Of a DNA stretch of 64,000 nt, positions 1 to 11,603 are shown piece after piece. The position numbers were made by a program, and so were the translations under genes. Numbering within the stretch: the first letter of the stretch is position 1; each line of letters begins with the position of its first letter. Source of the stretch: Botrytis cinerea B05.10 (Eukaryota; Ascomycota; Leotiomycetes; Helotiales; Sclerotiniaceae); the NCBI RefSeq assembly GCF_000143535.2, contig NC_037321.1, positions 1,364,001-1,428,000 of the forward strand, read 5' to 3'. The notes under the pieces were generated by a model, which was given only the letters and a program-made list of their open reading frames with translations, was not told where the DNA came from and made no database searches.

Positions 1-1464
1 GCTGCAAACCACTGTTCACACCCTGTCGATACGTACCAAATGGCTGCATCCCATCGGCTGCTTGGGATCTTGCACCAAGTTCTCGTTGAATTTCTCCCAT
101 CTTGGAGTCTAACCGTACCCGACGAGCTTCAAATAGCTGCTCCATCTTTTGACCATGTTGATAAAACATTGCAAGATCCATGCCTCTCTCCTTGAATGTT
201 TCACTAAAAGAGATCACGGATCAGCTTTTAAATAGTGATATCTTGCACTCAATTCAAGGGAGCGGATATTTCAAGTGCATAAACACCATCAGAACCAGAG
301 GAATTTCGTACTTACCGCCATACGTGTCGCAATGGTATCCCATCCTTCAGCCTATCCACGACATACTGCTCATCTTGAGGTGTCATTCCACAGTGATCCC
401 AGAAGTAATGGCTAGGTGCACCCTCTATCATTAGTCCTTCAAAATAGCCTCGGCTGCTCCATTGTTGAGTGACACCATCCACACCTTGGTTTAGTTCGTA
501 CATTTGCATCTTTGCCGGAAAGTACAGTTCTCGTAATTCCTTAACGGAGCCTTTCTCTGGAACTCCCCCAGGAATGTCTTTATCTTGAATAGAGATCAAA
601 GTTGCGAGGTCCTGACCTTTAACGGAGATCAAGTCTGCCACTGTATTGTTGATATACGGTGTGAAGATGTATGGATGGTGCAATGAAGCTTTGAGTCTAC
701 GCTCCAACAAATTTTCCCCAGTGGGAGGTGTTGCTTCGTCTACAACGTTGTGTGGTTAGTACTTTTCAATGTAAATATTACAGAACAAAGCATATCTGAA
801 TACATAGAGCCGTGGGAGCTTGGTTAGAAACTGAACGCACTCAAAAGGAGTGGGAATCATGATGATAAGTTGTACTCACGATGGGGAGTCAAGGTTTTGG
901 CTATCTCTATGTCAAGAAAGTCTTTGGTGACACATTCATTTGGAGTAGAGGAGAACTGAATTGAGTGAGGCGGAGGAGAGTATGTAATCGGTTCGGCTAA
1001 CTTGACTGCGAAGATTGGGCCAGTGAGGTCGCCAATTCCTTCGAGAAATTCCAAGTCTTCATAGGTGCGGAAAGGAACGGCTTTTGGCATCTGCAAATAG
1101 TTATTAATGTGATGGCATTCGCGGTGCTCCATCCAAATTGGAGCAGATCGTTATAGAAGCTGCCAGTCTTTCGATTGACAACCTTGACCAAGAACATAGA
1201 ACAGGAGCACCCAGTTACACATACATGGAATTCCTCTTCACACAATTTGCAATATCCAGACTGTCCGATCCATTTACAAGTGCCAAAATCCAAGCCATCT
1301 AAGATGCCAACCCTCACAAAAAATGCTCTGAAATTTTGTTCGGGACATGGATTAAGACGAGCTGTCATACCAGCTCTCCAGAAAGCTGTGTTGCAGTATT
1401 CCGTGATTTCGATAGATTTGTGACCACATTTCTGCCATTGATAATATTCGTATTGACACATCAT
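1..1464 (-). CDS. Hypothetical Cys/His-rich protein, 3' end off the window
   Basis: Unrecognised fungal protein. I read four exons: 1464-1225, 1090-880, 739-316 and 203 to beyond base 1, giving about 359 visible residues. Donors are GTATGT, GTGAGT and GTAAGT; the intron before exon 3 carries a TACTAAC branch box; all frames join cleanly. The N-terminus (MMCQYEYYQWQKCGHK...) holds spaced Cys/His (C-x8-CGH, NPCPEQ, TCKW, YCKLCEEEFH), which resembles the small Zn-ribbon-like starts seen in many fungal unknowns. The rest is soluble, with no membrane segments. The last visible exon is rich in Met, Gln and Arg and looks helical. The stop lies left of the window. The start is the first ATG of the open frame; ATG at codon 2 is equally possible. 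No function is assigned. Confidence 0.6.
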
Positions 1465-1736
1465 GAAGTAGGTTATTCAATAGAAGTAATATTGTGATGA
1501 TTGTGAACCGTCAAAATCCAAAAGAAAGCGAGAGAGTAGATATTTGGGAGGGAGAGAAAAAGACCATGCTGAGGAGCTTCTAGAAAATGTGATATCGAGA
1601 ATGAGAGGAGGGAAGAGTTCCTTCCAATTGGAGGATACGAAATACTTTTAATTCACTTTCGATTCTCGTTTAGGTAAAAATCGGTCCAGCCACTAACCAC
1701 CTCCCACCAGCATGTTTATCCCCTCGCAAAAATCAA

Positions 1737-3871
1737 TCAACCTTCATCTTCACTTCTGACTCTACTCATCAGCAATGCTTCTACCTTTGTATTTCTCGGT
1801 AGATTCTTCGATCCTGTTGGCAAACACAACAATGCATTTGCACTCTTTAAGCTTCCAACCCTCGAGCTGCGTTGCACACCAGTGCTACTTGCATACAAAA
1901 GGCCATCTCTCGCTATTGTGACGACCGCTCTATGGTACTCAGCTCTTTGAGGGTCCAAACGAATGTCGTGTGATAGAGTTACCGGAACCTTGGGCAATCC
2001 TACAGGGGATATTCCAGAAGCGTGATGTAGAGAGGGTAGAACGAATAGGTGGAGAGTAACTATAGCAGAGACTGGATTGCCAGGCAGAGAAAATATAACC
2101 TTGGAAACTCTTTCCCCATCATTGTTCTTCACTGGTACCGTTGCAAAGGTTGTAGGCTTTCCTGGTTTCATTGATACACGACCGAAATGAATGGTTCCCC
2201 CTAATGATCTCTCAATGGTAGGCTTCAGAAGATCAAGCTCGCCCATCGATACACCACCGGTGGTAATGATAACATCAACTTTTCGAAGTCCATCCCGAAG
2301 TGTTTGTTCTAAATCTCCAGGCTTATCTCGAGCAATACCAAGATCCAGGACTTCAAATCCTAGACCTCGCACCGCCGCCATGATTGTTGGCCTGTTACAA
2401 TCACGAACTTCTCCCATTCTGAGAGAGCCAGGTCTATTATGTTCGACAATTTCGTCTCCTGTGGAAAGCACGCCGACTATTGGTTTCTTGTAAACATTTA
2501 CCTCTGCTCTGCCGACAGATGTGAGTAGACCGAGTTCACCACCATTGGCAGATATTTCTTCCCCTTTGCGCATTATAGTAGACCCAGCTTCAATGTCACT
2601 ACCAACTTCTCTAACATTTTCACCAGGTTTTACTCCATCGGCTAATATTTCAACTTCTTTCTCCTCGCTGCCATCTTCAGTCATTGTCTTCAGCACAGTA
2701 TCTTCTACCATTATGACAGAAGTAGCCCCAGGCGGAAGCGGTGCACCGGTTGTAATGCGTGCAATCTGACCTTCTAGCAGAAGAGGATGCTCACCAGCGG
2801 TGGCATGAGATATCGATGCTACAGGAAACACGCCTTTGTTTGATTTACCTTCTGTAGCAATGACCGCATATCCGTCGACAATACTGGCGCGATATGCCGG
2901 CACAGCTTCAGTTGCCGTGACATCCTCCGCCAGGACAGACCCTACAATATCTCCATTTACATCAGCTTTTATGGCATGCGGGGCAGGTGTGTGTTTTTCT
3001 ATTAGCCTCAAAGCATCATCGACAGATAACATGGGGTATGGCGATGAACGACTCCGTCGCGTTGGACCAAGAGCAGGATCATTCGAAAGAGGATTTTCAT
3101 CTGGCGCAGTATGTCTGACAGGCATTGCATGCCCATGGCTATGACCATGACCATGACTGTGGTCGTGACCATGTGAGTGATTATGTTTATGTGAATGTAC
3201 TGGCAGAGAAGCACCCGCAGAACTAATGCCGGCTTCCTTCTCAAGCTTCTTTACACCTCCCACATGTAGCGACCGAGAATCCGCCCCCATAGCCTGAAAG
3301 CAGGCATGCGGCAAAAGCTTCAATATTGATTGAAGGTTCTCTTTTGCTCCTTTGGGCGATCCAGGTAATGTGATGATGATCGTCTTGTTGCGAACACCCG
3401 CTACTGGCCTTGACATGAGAGCAACTATTATCAGTCAACTAACTGTTGGGACTCGTGATTCTTCCAAACCTACAAGGAGTGACTGCCAATGAAGCAGCAA
3501 GCATCCCATGGACAAGTCCTGGAGCTTGCTTGTGTAGAAGGGGTGTAATTGCCTATGATAGTACTATTTTAGCATGTGTATGATACCTTGGGTTACTGTA
3601 TTACCTCAGGAGTATTGTCAGAGACTGCAAAGCCCGTCCCACCAGTAGTAATCACAACGTTGATAGTATTTCCTTGATCTGTCCAGGACATCACACTTCT
3701 TTGAATATCTGTCACATTGTCACTCACGATCTTCGTTTCCACAACTTCCCATTGCCCGCCTGCTTCCTCGAAAACACCTTTTAAAATAGGACCGGAGGAG
3801 TCGGTTGATGCATCTTTAGCTGCAGTAGTCGACACAATAAGAATTGCTGCTTTCAAAGTTTGTTTATCCAT
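1737..3871 (-). CDS. cnxE: Molybdopterin molybdotransferase/adenylyltransferase fusion (gephyrin type, CnxE/NIT-9)
   Basis: Performs the last two steps of molybdenum cofactor synthesis: adenylation of molybdopterin (MogA-like domain) and molybdate insertion (MoeA-like domain). It is needed for nitrate reductase and other Mo enzymes. Exons are 3871-3605, 3552-3474 and 3424-1737, giving 677 residues. The MogA domain spans about residues 1-165 (TTGGTGF, TPEAITPLL, LPGSPKGA). A His-rich linker lies at about 192-215 (repeated HSHGHGH-like units). The MoeA domain follows from about 240, with TTGGVSMGELD and SLPGNPVS motifs. MogA-then-MoeA order matches gephyrin and fungal proteins and is opposite to plant Cnx1. 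The start at 3871 (MDKQTLKAAIL) fits the MogA N-terminus; the frame is open upstream but unlike the family. Divergent from POP5, 180 bases between the two start codons. Confidence 0.93.
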
Positions 3872-4051
3872 TTTGAAATCTGTTGTCGAATGATTTGAGG
3901 TTCTAGTCGTCGCTACCCCTCGGGAGATAGTGAATTTCCCCACTTACCGATCCCTAGGCCGACGTCACAAGAAATCGCGTATCCCGAACTTTTTTTCTGT
4001 TCGGCGCGTTGTTCCAGACCAAAGCAATTGATACATCAAATCTCAACAACC
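3872..4051. promoter_or_regulatory. Shared divergent promoter of cnxE and POP5
   Basis: Only 180 bases separate the two opposed start codons, so both promoters and 5' leaders must lie here or overlap the genes. Visible elements: a CRE/ATF-like GACGTCAC at 3961-3968, and a short inverted repeat (CGAAC, T-rich loop, GTTCG) around 3984-4003. No binding factor can be named from sequence alone. Confidence 0.5.
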
Positions 4052-4686
4052 ATGGTACGGATTAAGAATCGATACCTTCTGGTCAATATTCTCTACCCGG
4101 AGCTAGAGAAGAACACCGGTAGCAAGGAAAAACTACCAGATGTAGTGGTGTTCAATCAACCAACAGTCGATGCACTGACTTCGCGCGCACTACTGCGAGG
4201 CATTCAACTGGAAGTTACGAATCTGTTTGGAGATTATGGAAGCGGTGCAGTTGCAGATAGTATTGCCGGTTTGTTCATTCTTTTCTGAAACAAGTTTTGA
4301 TCTGGAGTGGTGGATACTGATGCGATTGAAATGTAGTAAAATATTTGTCATCTGCGACATCGACATTTATTCTACGAGTTTCGCGAGCGCATTATAGGAT
4401 TGTATGGGCAGCTTTATCGCTAATGAACAGCCTACCTATCAAGAACGGTAAAAACTGTTTGTTCAGAGTTGTGAGGGTTAGTGGGACAATTAGAAAGGCA
4501 GAGGAAGAAGCTATCAGAAGGGCGAGGGAGATGATATTAAAGGCCCGCAGAGACTTGGGTGAACAAAGTGAATCTACATTGGAAAAGATGTTTGGCACAA
4601 ACAAGGGAGCTACGGCACAATCTGCGAAAGATATTATGATGGTGGATGCAGTGGATAGTGAGGAGGATGAAGAATTAAGTGATTGA
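4052..4686 (+). CDS. POP5: RNase P/MRP protein subunit Pop5
   Basis: Rpp14/Pop5-family subunit shared by nuclear RNase P (tRNA 5' maturation) and RNase MRP (rRNA processing). Exons are 4052-4268 and 4337-4686 (188 residues); the 68-nt intron has a GTTTGT donor and TGTAG acceptor. The start MVRIKNRYLLVNILYP is the family signature (a conserved K-x-RY-x2 start), preceded by CAACC just before ATG. The core VFNQPTVDALTSRALLRGIQLEVTNLFGDYGSG and LRVSRAHYRIVWAALSLM match the family. The C-terminus is acidic (VDSEEDEELSD), as in other filamentous fungi. Divergent from cnxE, and tail-to-tail with GPN2: the stops are only 14 bases apart, so the 3' UTRs must overlap. Confidence 0.93.
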
Positions 4687-4700
4687 AATGGTTGAGGGTA

Positions 4701-5817
4701 TCATTGATTTGTTCTAACAACTTTTACGCCTGAATCGAATGGCGCCCGAGCCATCTCTTCGAGGTCATCATCATCTTCTGCAGCTCTCGAGTTCTCTTCC
4801 TCTTCCTGCATCCTGGATTGTTCCTCGAATTGCTTCCTCTCCATCTCTCGATATGATTCATCATACTCCTCCTTACGATCAATCCAGCGCTCCTGAACAT
4901 CCTTAATATCCATCGTTGTCGTACCCTCTCTCATAGCTACTTGCCACACGGTATCATTCGCACCCTCTGCACCACCAAAAGCATATCCTCCGGCACGATC
5001 TATGACTTGAAGTAGATGCATCATACTCCTCTTATCTTCCACAGCTAGAGTTTCGAATCCTACCAAGCCGAAATCTTCAACAAGCTGAATGATCGCTTTA
5101 TTCAGACCCTCGAACTTTGAGCCTTTCATTAACGATGATTCCTCCTGAAGGCTAGGAAGTAAGTGTGAAAGATCTTGGACTTCGGTATAGAAGTCTAAGT
5201 TGAAAGGTAGTGGTGGATATGAAGCCAATTTATCCATTTTCGTCAATACATTCAGATGTGGTAAATCCATTTGGAGCATTGCTCGCAGCGAGAGGATCAG
5301 ATTGGAGATGTACAATGAAGGCAAAGTCAAGCAATAAGAATCGGAAAGATGGAGAACTACAAGCTGCACAAAAATCAGCATCTTGAATTCTGAAAATAGA
5401 CCCCCAATAGAGAATAGAATAACGTACTCTATATCCTAATTTCTGTAACTTAAAAAATATGTTTCGTAAAGACGAATGATGTGTATAAAGTTCGACCTGA
5501 CCTGGACAATCAAAAAGTACGTAATCTTCGCCCAGTTCTGCCAGTCCTTCCTCCAACCACTCCATATTATTTTCTAGTTCCTCAAGTGCATATAGTACGC
5601 CACCATTGGGACCTAATGAATCTTCCTCCATGATGTCTTCCAATTTTATGAAATTGCGCACGTCGATGGCACAGGGGTAGCTTGTATGATCATTGGCGGG
5701 GTCGAGGTTCACAATGGAACATTTTCTTCCTATGGCAGACATGAACTGCTGCATGCCATTGCAATATGTAGATTTCCCAGCGCCAGGAGAACCGAGTACG
5801 AGTTGTGCGAAAGGCAT
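4701..5817 (-). CDS. GPN2: GPN-loop GTPase 2
   Basis: Small GTPase of the GPN family, which helps assemble and import RNA polymerase II and III. Exons are 5817-5428 and 5363-4701 (350 residues) around a 64-nt intron with GTACGT donor and GTGCAG acceptor. Visible motifs: P-loop GSPGAGKST near residue 9, NLDPAN, the GPN loop itself (LGPNGG, residues about 70-75), FDCPGQVE (Walker B/G3), and NVLTKMDKL (G4). The LGPNGGVLYALEEL context and THHSSLRNIF point to GPN2 rather than GPN1 or GPN3. The C-terminal 50 residues form an acidic, Glu-rich helix. The start MPFAQLVLGSPG has the usual spacing to the P-loop. The coding ends converge tightly with POP5. Confidence 0.92.
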
Positions 5818-6428
5818 CTTGTGTATACGCTCGTAGTTTGGATCTAGGGCGATTCGCGAGTGGGAAGTACGAGAAGGATCCTGGTTCTTTCCCTTGTGGT
5901 ATTAGACAGCAATAATGCCTCCTCTAGATTCGTTTCCGAACCCACGAAGTATCAAATATTCGCGCTCAAATGTGTTTATAAATGCCGGAGAAAGTAGTGC
6001 GGAGGTCGCAGTTGTAGCTCACTGCCAATATTAGCTCGCCCTTAGAACCTTTCAGAAGTTTTGTTGCACGTCTGTCCACGCTCTCAGCTTTGGGATTTTG
6101 AGAGGAGTATTATCTTTATTGCGATTTGCAAAGCTTGAAACGGTGGTTGTTGAACATAGAGAGGGGCACAATTGGCAAAAGTTGAAAGGCTTAATGCAAG
6201 GCTGACAAACATCTTAGCGGTGAGTATGGCAGAATACCTAAGCTAAGCCTTGTATAGAAACGCGGCTTCGAGATCAGTCTAAATATTTCACTGGAACCTC
6301 GTTACACTTGAATTGAATTATCATTGACGAATCACTCTTTTGAAAAGCTCCTTGTTACAGACTTCATATTCTTGCGCGCAAAGAATTTAACTCTACCCTC
6401 ACTATCATTTCCATCTTATTACACAATC
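5818..6428. promoter_or_regulatory. Divergent intergenic region between GPN2 and BUB3
   Basis: 611 bases without a gene. Holds the 5' leaders and promoters of the two opposed genes. A pyrimidine-rich stretch runs just before the BUB3 start (about 6390-6425), as is common near fungal transcription starts. No specific operator is recognised. Confidence 0.45.
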
Positions 6429-7631
6429 ATGGCGCCAGGTACGCAAGCGATACATCACCTCAAGCTCAAGCAAGGATACTAACATAGCTCTTCAGCAGTA
6501 CAATTCGAGCTCTCTGAGCCACCTACTGACGCAGTTTCTTCTCTACAATACTCGCCTTATACGCCTACCAGATTACTTGTTTCATCTTGGGATAAAAAGG
6601 TCTATCTATACAACACAGAAAATGTTTCCGAAGGGGGGCAGCTATTGAGAACTTACGAACACCGGGCGCCAGTACTGGATGTTTGTTTTGGGAAGGATGA
6701 GAGTGAGGCGTTTTCAGCTGGTATGGATTGGCAGGTGAAAAGGTTTGTTTGATCATTGGGACAATTGAGTTAGACTTGGAATGCTAATGTGGAATAGGAT
6801 TGATTTGGAGAGCGGAGAACACACAGTGTTGAGTACCCATGAGGCGCCAGTCAAGTCGGTGGTGTATAGTAAAGAGCATTGTAATTATCTCCTTCATCAC
6901 ATGGGTCAATTGTTACAGAATACTAATACAATCTTCTAGCTCTCCTCATATCCGCTTCATGGGACCAAACACTTCACATTCACAACCTTTCCGACCCCTC
7001 GCAGTCCCCAATGACAATCCCCCTTCCTTCTAAGCCGCATTCCCTCTCCCTCACAGCCACGAAACTCGTAGTCGCCATGTCCTCCCGACTTCTCTACATC
7101 TATTCACTCCCTTTCTCTACCGACCCCTCCCAAGAGCCCTGGCAACAACGCGAATCCTCTCTCAAATTCATGACCCGCGCCGTAGCCTGCATGCCCAACG
7201 ATGACGGCTATGCCTCGTCCTCAATCGAAGGCCGTGTCGCCGTCGAATGGTTTGATCCATCCACCGAATCCCAAGCCCGCAAATACGCTTTCAAATGCCA
7301 TCGCCAACCAGATGCTGCAGGCGATGGAACAGACATCGTATATCCAGTCAACGCCCTCGCATTTCACCCCACTCACGGTACATTCGCATCTGGAGGCGGT
7401 GATGGAGTAGTTGCGCTATGGGACGCCGTTGCGAAAAGAAGAATTAGACAGTATCAGAAATACCCAACGAGCGTGGCCGCTCTCTCATTTTCAAGTGATG
7501 GAAAATATCTAGCCGTGGGCGTGTGTCCAGGATTCGAGAACGGACAGGAAGATTATAGTGGAGAAGGATTGACAAAGGTGTATATAAGGGAGCTAGGCGA
7601 GAACGAAGCGAAGGGAAAAGGTGCGAAATAA
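6429..7631 (+). CDS. BUB3: Spindle-checkpoint WD40 protein Bub3
   Basis: WD40 propeller that binds Bub1 and Mad3 GLEBS motifs and recruits them to phosphorylated kinetochore protein Spc105. Exons: 6429-6438, 6499-6742 (or 6496), 6798-6880, 6940-7631; 342 or 343 residues. The first coding exon is just 10 nt. Family marks: QFELSEPPTDAVSSLQYSP, LLVSSWDKKVYLY, HRAPVLDVCF, SAGMDWQVKR, THEAPVKSVVYS, LISASWDQTLHI, SSIEGRVAVEWFD, PVNALAFHP, TFASGGGDGVVALWD and SVAALSFSSDGKYLAV. The VEWF segment is typical of Bub3 and separates it from Rae1. The C-terminus is short and basic. Exon 2 has tandem acceptors (CAGCAG-like), so one residue may vary. Confidence 0.93.
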
Positions 7632-8373
7632 TTGAGATTTAATGTCGTCTTCTACTACTACTGGAAAGATACTGTACTGGCCAAATTGTTCATTTAGCAA
7701 GGCGTTCTGGTACAGAAAATGAAAGAGAAGTTTACTCTAAAGAAAGCGTGTTTGATGGAGAAGTGCAACCGCTGAGAAATAGACGATGAAATTATCACTT
7801 TGTCGACTAATCTGCTTTGTAAATCCTCGTCAAACCCGAAGGTCCAATTCTACCACTGCCGCTCAAGTAAAGAAAGGCTAACGCTTCTAGCAACATAATC
7901 GAGGAAGTGAATTAAAAACTGGTAGGTGTTAAGCGATTTACAAGCTGAGAACCAACTATAGTATGGCAGATTTTCACGTTGGACATCTCGTCTAGTATCT
8001 CGTCCTGTATCTAGAGGCACAACAATATTGGAAGCGGATTAATCAATGGAACATACAGAATGAGAAGCGAAGTTATGATGGTAAGAATGTTTAGATGGAT
8101 AAAAGCTACAGTGAAAGATATATAAAGCCCGGATATACATATTATGAATAAAATATTGTAAACATCAGCTCCTCGGATATTGCTGCAAAACTGACATCTC
8201 TATCTCATGGCACTGCCAACAGCTCGATCTCCATACAAATTTCGAATGATCCTTATTTATGCTCATATCGCCACAATTCTCCCTCCTAGATAGCAAATTA
8301 TTCCACGTTAAAGCCTAAGAAATATCTCTTGGCCCTCCGTAAACTTCGTCTTAGCTTAGCGAACCAGGCGTAG
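7632..8373. other. Convergent 3' region between BUB3 and the acidic unknown gene
   Basis: 742 AT-rich bases expected to hold both 3' UTRs. A run with AATAAA-like sequence (tgaataaaatattg, about 8144-8157) could serve polyadenylation. No open frame of interest and no repeats seen. Confidence 0.4.
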
Positions 8374-11300
8374 CTAAATTTTCAAAATTGGCTGTTTGAA
8401 TGGCGGTTTGAATGGTAAAGTTTTCGTTCTCTTCCTAGCAGAGCCTGGCAAAGTCCCCGAAGCAAAACTGGCCTGTCGCGTAAGACTACTCAAGCTTTTT
8501 TCTGAGCTAGACGTAGGTCGGTATGACTGTTGTGAAAAATTGGGCGACATGCTCAGTGCAGATGCCTCGCTCGCCGTAGTCTCGGTGATTGGCTGGGCAT
8601 AAGTGGGAATGGCAATTCTCTTGAAGTGATCGGGATGGAAGCGACCAGGAGTTGACTTGCTTCTAGACATGGGAGGTGTCCTGTGTTCTTCCAGTGCCTG
8701 GGACGCTCGGGAAAAGTAGGTTTCCTTCGGAATCTCATCTGGGACGAATGAAAGTTGAGAAGAATGAAGTGAGCTCTCGTTGCTGGTAAGGAGCAATACG
8801 TCCGATATGGATTCGTCGAACTCATCAGGTGTATTGGATACTTGCGATTCGCCAAGCTCAGGAGAGATGTCGCGGACTGCAATTAATCGTGTTTCTGATT
8901 TCTCAGGTGTCACAATTTGAGTCTCTTGAATTTCAGGACTGGGTGGCGTAGAAGGTCTACCAGTCATAAGGGCTAGCGGCCTATTGCGAAATGTTGTCCG
9001 TCTACGCGTCTGCAAACCAGTTGACTTTCTTTTGGCGATTGTTGAAATCGGGCTTGGGCTATCAAAGATGTCCTCTTGCGTCTCGTTCATAATGTCTCTT
9101 GACTTTGGCCTTCGAGGTCTCCAAATATCGGCCTCTGGTATTCTTGATGCTTGTGTAGTATTCTGCCGACTCGTGGAATTGGATAGCTGTAATACCTGGC
9201 TGCAGTCGTTACCTTCAGTTCTTGTCGTTTGTGATTCTTGCACTGTCAACCCTTGAATTGAAGAAGTTTTCTTGTGCTGATTCAACCCTCTTGAGAAAAA
9301 CATCCCGGTGATTTTTTCATCACCGTCCACTGGCTTGTTCAAAATCGCATCTTCTTCGGAAGTATAGAAATCATCTTTATCGTCATCCTTCTCGTTGCTC
9401 TGATGCCTTTCCTCTCCCGATTCGTCTTTAGTGGAGAGGATATCCCCGTCGGTTGGCTCATCTGATTGTTGTGCATGGACTGCTTGCACATTGAAGCATT
9501 TTCCACCCTCTCCCTCGTCTTCATGTTCACTCTCGTCTTCAGGTTCGTCCTCGTCGTCCATCTCTTCATCATTATCGTTACCAGACCCGTCGCTTTCTCC
9601 CATCTCGTCGATATCACTTGAAATACTGATGATGCTTCGTTCCGATTCATTGATAGACAACACATCCTCCTCGCTATCTTCTTCGTGGCACCTCTTCAAG
9701 CGAACCGTCTCCATGTCCCGCCAAATTATGGAATCAGATGAATTGCTTCTTCTCTTGACCTCGAAAGATCCTCCAGATGTCTTAGAGTCCAAAGAAGGTA
9801 TTCTGACACGCCAGTCAACTTCGACTCTTTCATCAAAGGTGACTCTTCGGCACACTTTCCCAGTGGGCGGCGGCAGAAAATTGTTTTCTGCACCTGGAAT
9901 CATTTCATCTCCAGAAAGATACCCATTAATCGGTTGATCGTCCAGATTCGTCTCCCAGTCTCCATGACTCCGGCTATCATTGTCATTTTGTTGAATTTCG
10001 CCCGTTCTAACTGCTTGAGACTCAACTTCAATCACTAATGGCGCACTAATTGTAGCTTTCTTCTTCGGATGTCTGTTGATTTTTTTCGCTAGAGCTCTTT
10101 TTTTAGCTTGATCATCTGGCTCGCCGACTAGCCCGTAGTCCCTTTCGCGAACCAACTCTAATTGTGCTACTCGAGTAGTCAGTCCCCATATGCTAACGCA
10201 AACACCCTTTTGCTTGGGCAACAGCATACATCTACCAGTGAGACTTGTTTCAGCTCCAACGAAACCATCAGAGTGAGAAGAGCTCATTCCATGGCGATTA
10301 TTTGATTCTGCCCGAGGAGATTTGGTGTAAGGATGTGGGAATCGAAATTCTCTACTATCAATCTTTCCAAAGGCGCCATAGTATGTCTGAAACACTTTTC
10401 TCTCGCTCTTTGTCCGCCCAAAACTCTGTATAACTTTTAGGGCATCCGAAGAGTCTTGAGAGATTGGATCATCTAGGATTTCAGCTGAAGGCTGCACTAT
10501 ACTCTAATCAATATTGTATCACACACTCTTTGAAAAACTTTGACCATACCATTTTCATCATATTTCTCCTGACCAAGTTCTGCCACTCTTTCAGATACCA
10601 AGTGCAACTCATCCACTGGAAGTCGTCGAGGTCTCTTATTCTTCCTCTTATGTTTTTTCTTTGGGCTTGGACGACCACCCTTGCGAGACGTGTGGTCAAT
10701 GTGGGCATCCTCTGAGTCGCTTGGGCCAGGCATACAATCAGATGAATGACTAGCATCATGCAGTCCAAGAATCTCGATCTCAAGGTCATTAAGATGATTG
10801 CTATTATTTTCATTTTTGTGTGAGCCCATAGCCGTTCTTGGAACTAACCGCGATGTACCAAATGGAAAACAGATATCTCGGACCTCAGGATCACTTAAAG
10901 GCCGTAAATTGGATGTGCGCGAAGCTATTCGAATGTGTTCTTCAAGACTGGTAGATTCTTGACTGTCATCGAATGTTTCATCGCTACGGGGGTCGGGATT
11001 TTTGAACAATATATTTAATTCAGCTGGGCGACGACACCCACGATGAGATGGGGTTACTTTTTCATCGTCTTTCTTTTCATGGGTCGATGCACTCGATAAT
11101 TCTTCGATAGGATGTAAAGTAGCGAGTTTAGACGCGATGCGTTGCTCCCTCCGTGACTTTTTGCGCTTCGCGATTGTTCTTAAAAACCTTTTGGGTAATA
11201 TTTTGCTGAGTTGCTTTGAATGTGAAACATTTTCATGAGGGGAAGAACGCAGAATATCAGTAGATTTTGGAATCCTTTGCACAACTTCATCGCCATCTGC

Positions 11301-11603
11301 AGCTACAGATATTTCTTTACCTTCATCTCTTGTAGCTTCGCCAGTTAGAGATTCCGGTGGTTGCACGATCGGGGTTGACGGTGATGTGGTCGCTGCCTCG
11401 TCATCACTAGCGATGATTTCACTATTGGAAATGCGAGAATTGGGATTTTTAGGCGCCCGAAGATGTCTTCTCAAAAGATTAAATCTGGTCATCTGAGGAG
11501 TCCTCGGTAACACTTGTTCCAGTTGAGCGGTGGTTATACCACCTGCAAAAGGGGAAATGACAGAATTTCGCGATGCGCTTGCAGGTGTCTCTGGTTGCGC
11601 CAT
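8374..11603 (-). CDS. Large hypothetical acidic, disordered protein
   Basis: Two long frames on this strand join through a 53-nt intron (10549-10497, GTATGG donor, TATAG acceptor); exons 11603-10550 and 10496-8374 encode 1,058 residues. ATG at 11645 would add 14 residues. The second frame would otherwise have to begin at GTG, which supports the join. No catalytic domain recognised. Visible: a basic segment near residues 305-325 (GGRPSPKKKHKRKNKRPRRLP) that looks like an AT-hook plus nuclear signal; KKKRAL and KKINRHPKKKATIS basic patches; a strong Asp/Glu/Ser tract at about 630-685; and many Ser/Thr-Pro sites toward the C-terminus. The middle segment KVFQTYYGAFGKIDSREFRFPHPYTK is the only part that looks ordered. 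Probably nuclear, by inference. Function unknown. Confidence 0.75.

Noticed and set aside
9431..9937. Ser-rich 168-codon frame antisense to the acidic unknown gene
   Set aside because: It is the mirror of the Asp/Glu-rich tract (GAN/GAA codons read as Ser-rich on the other strand), not a gene.
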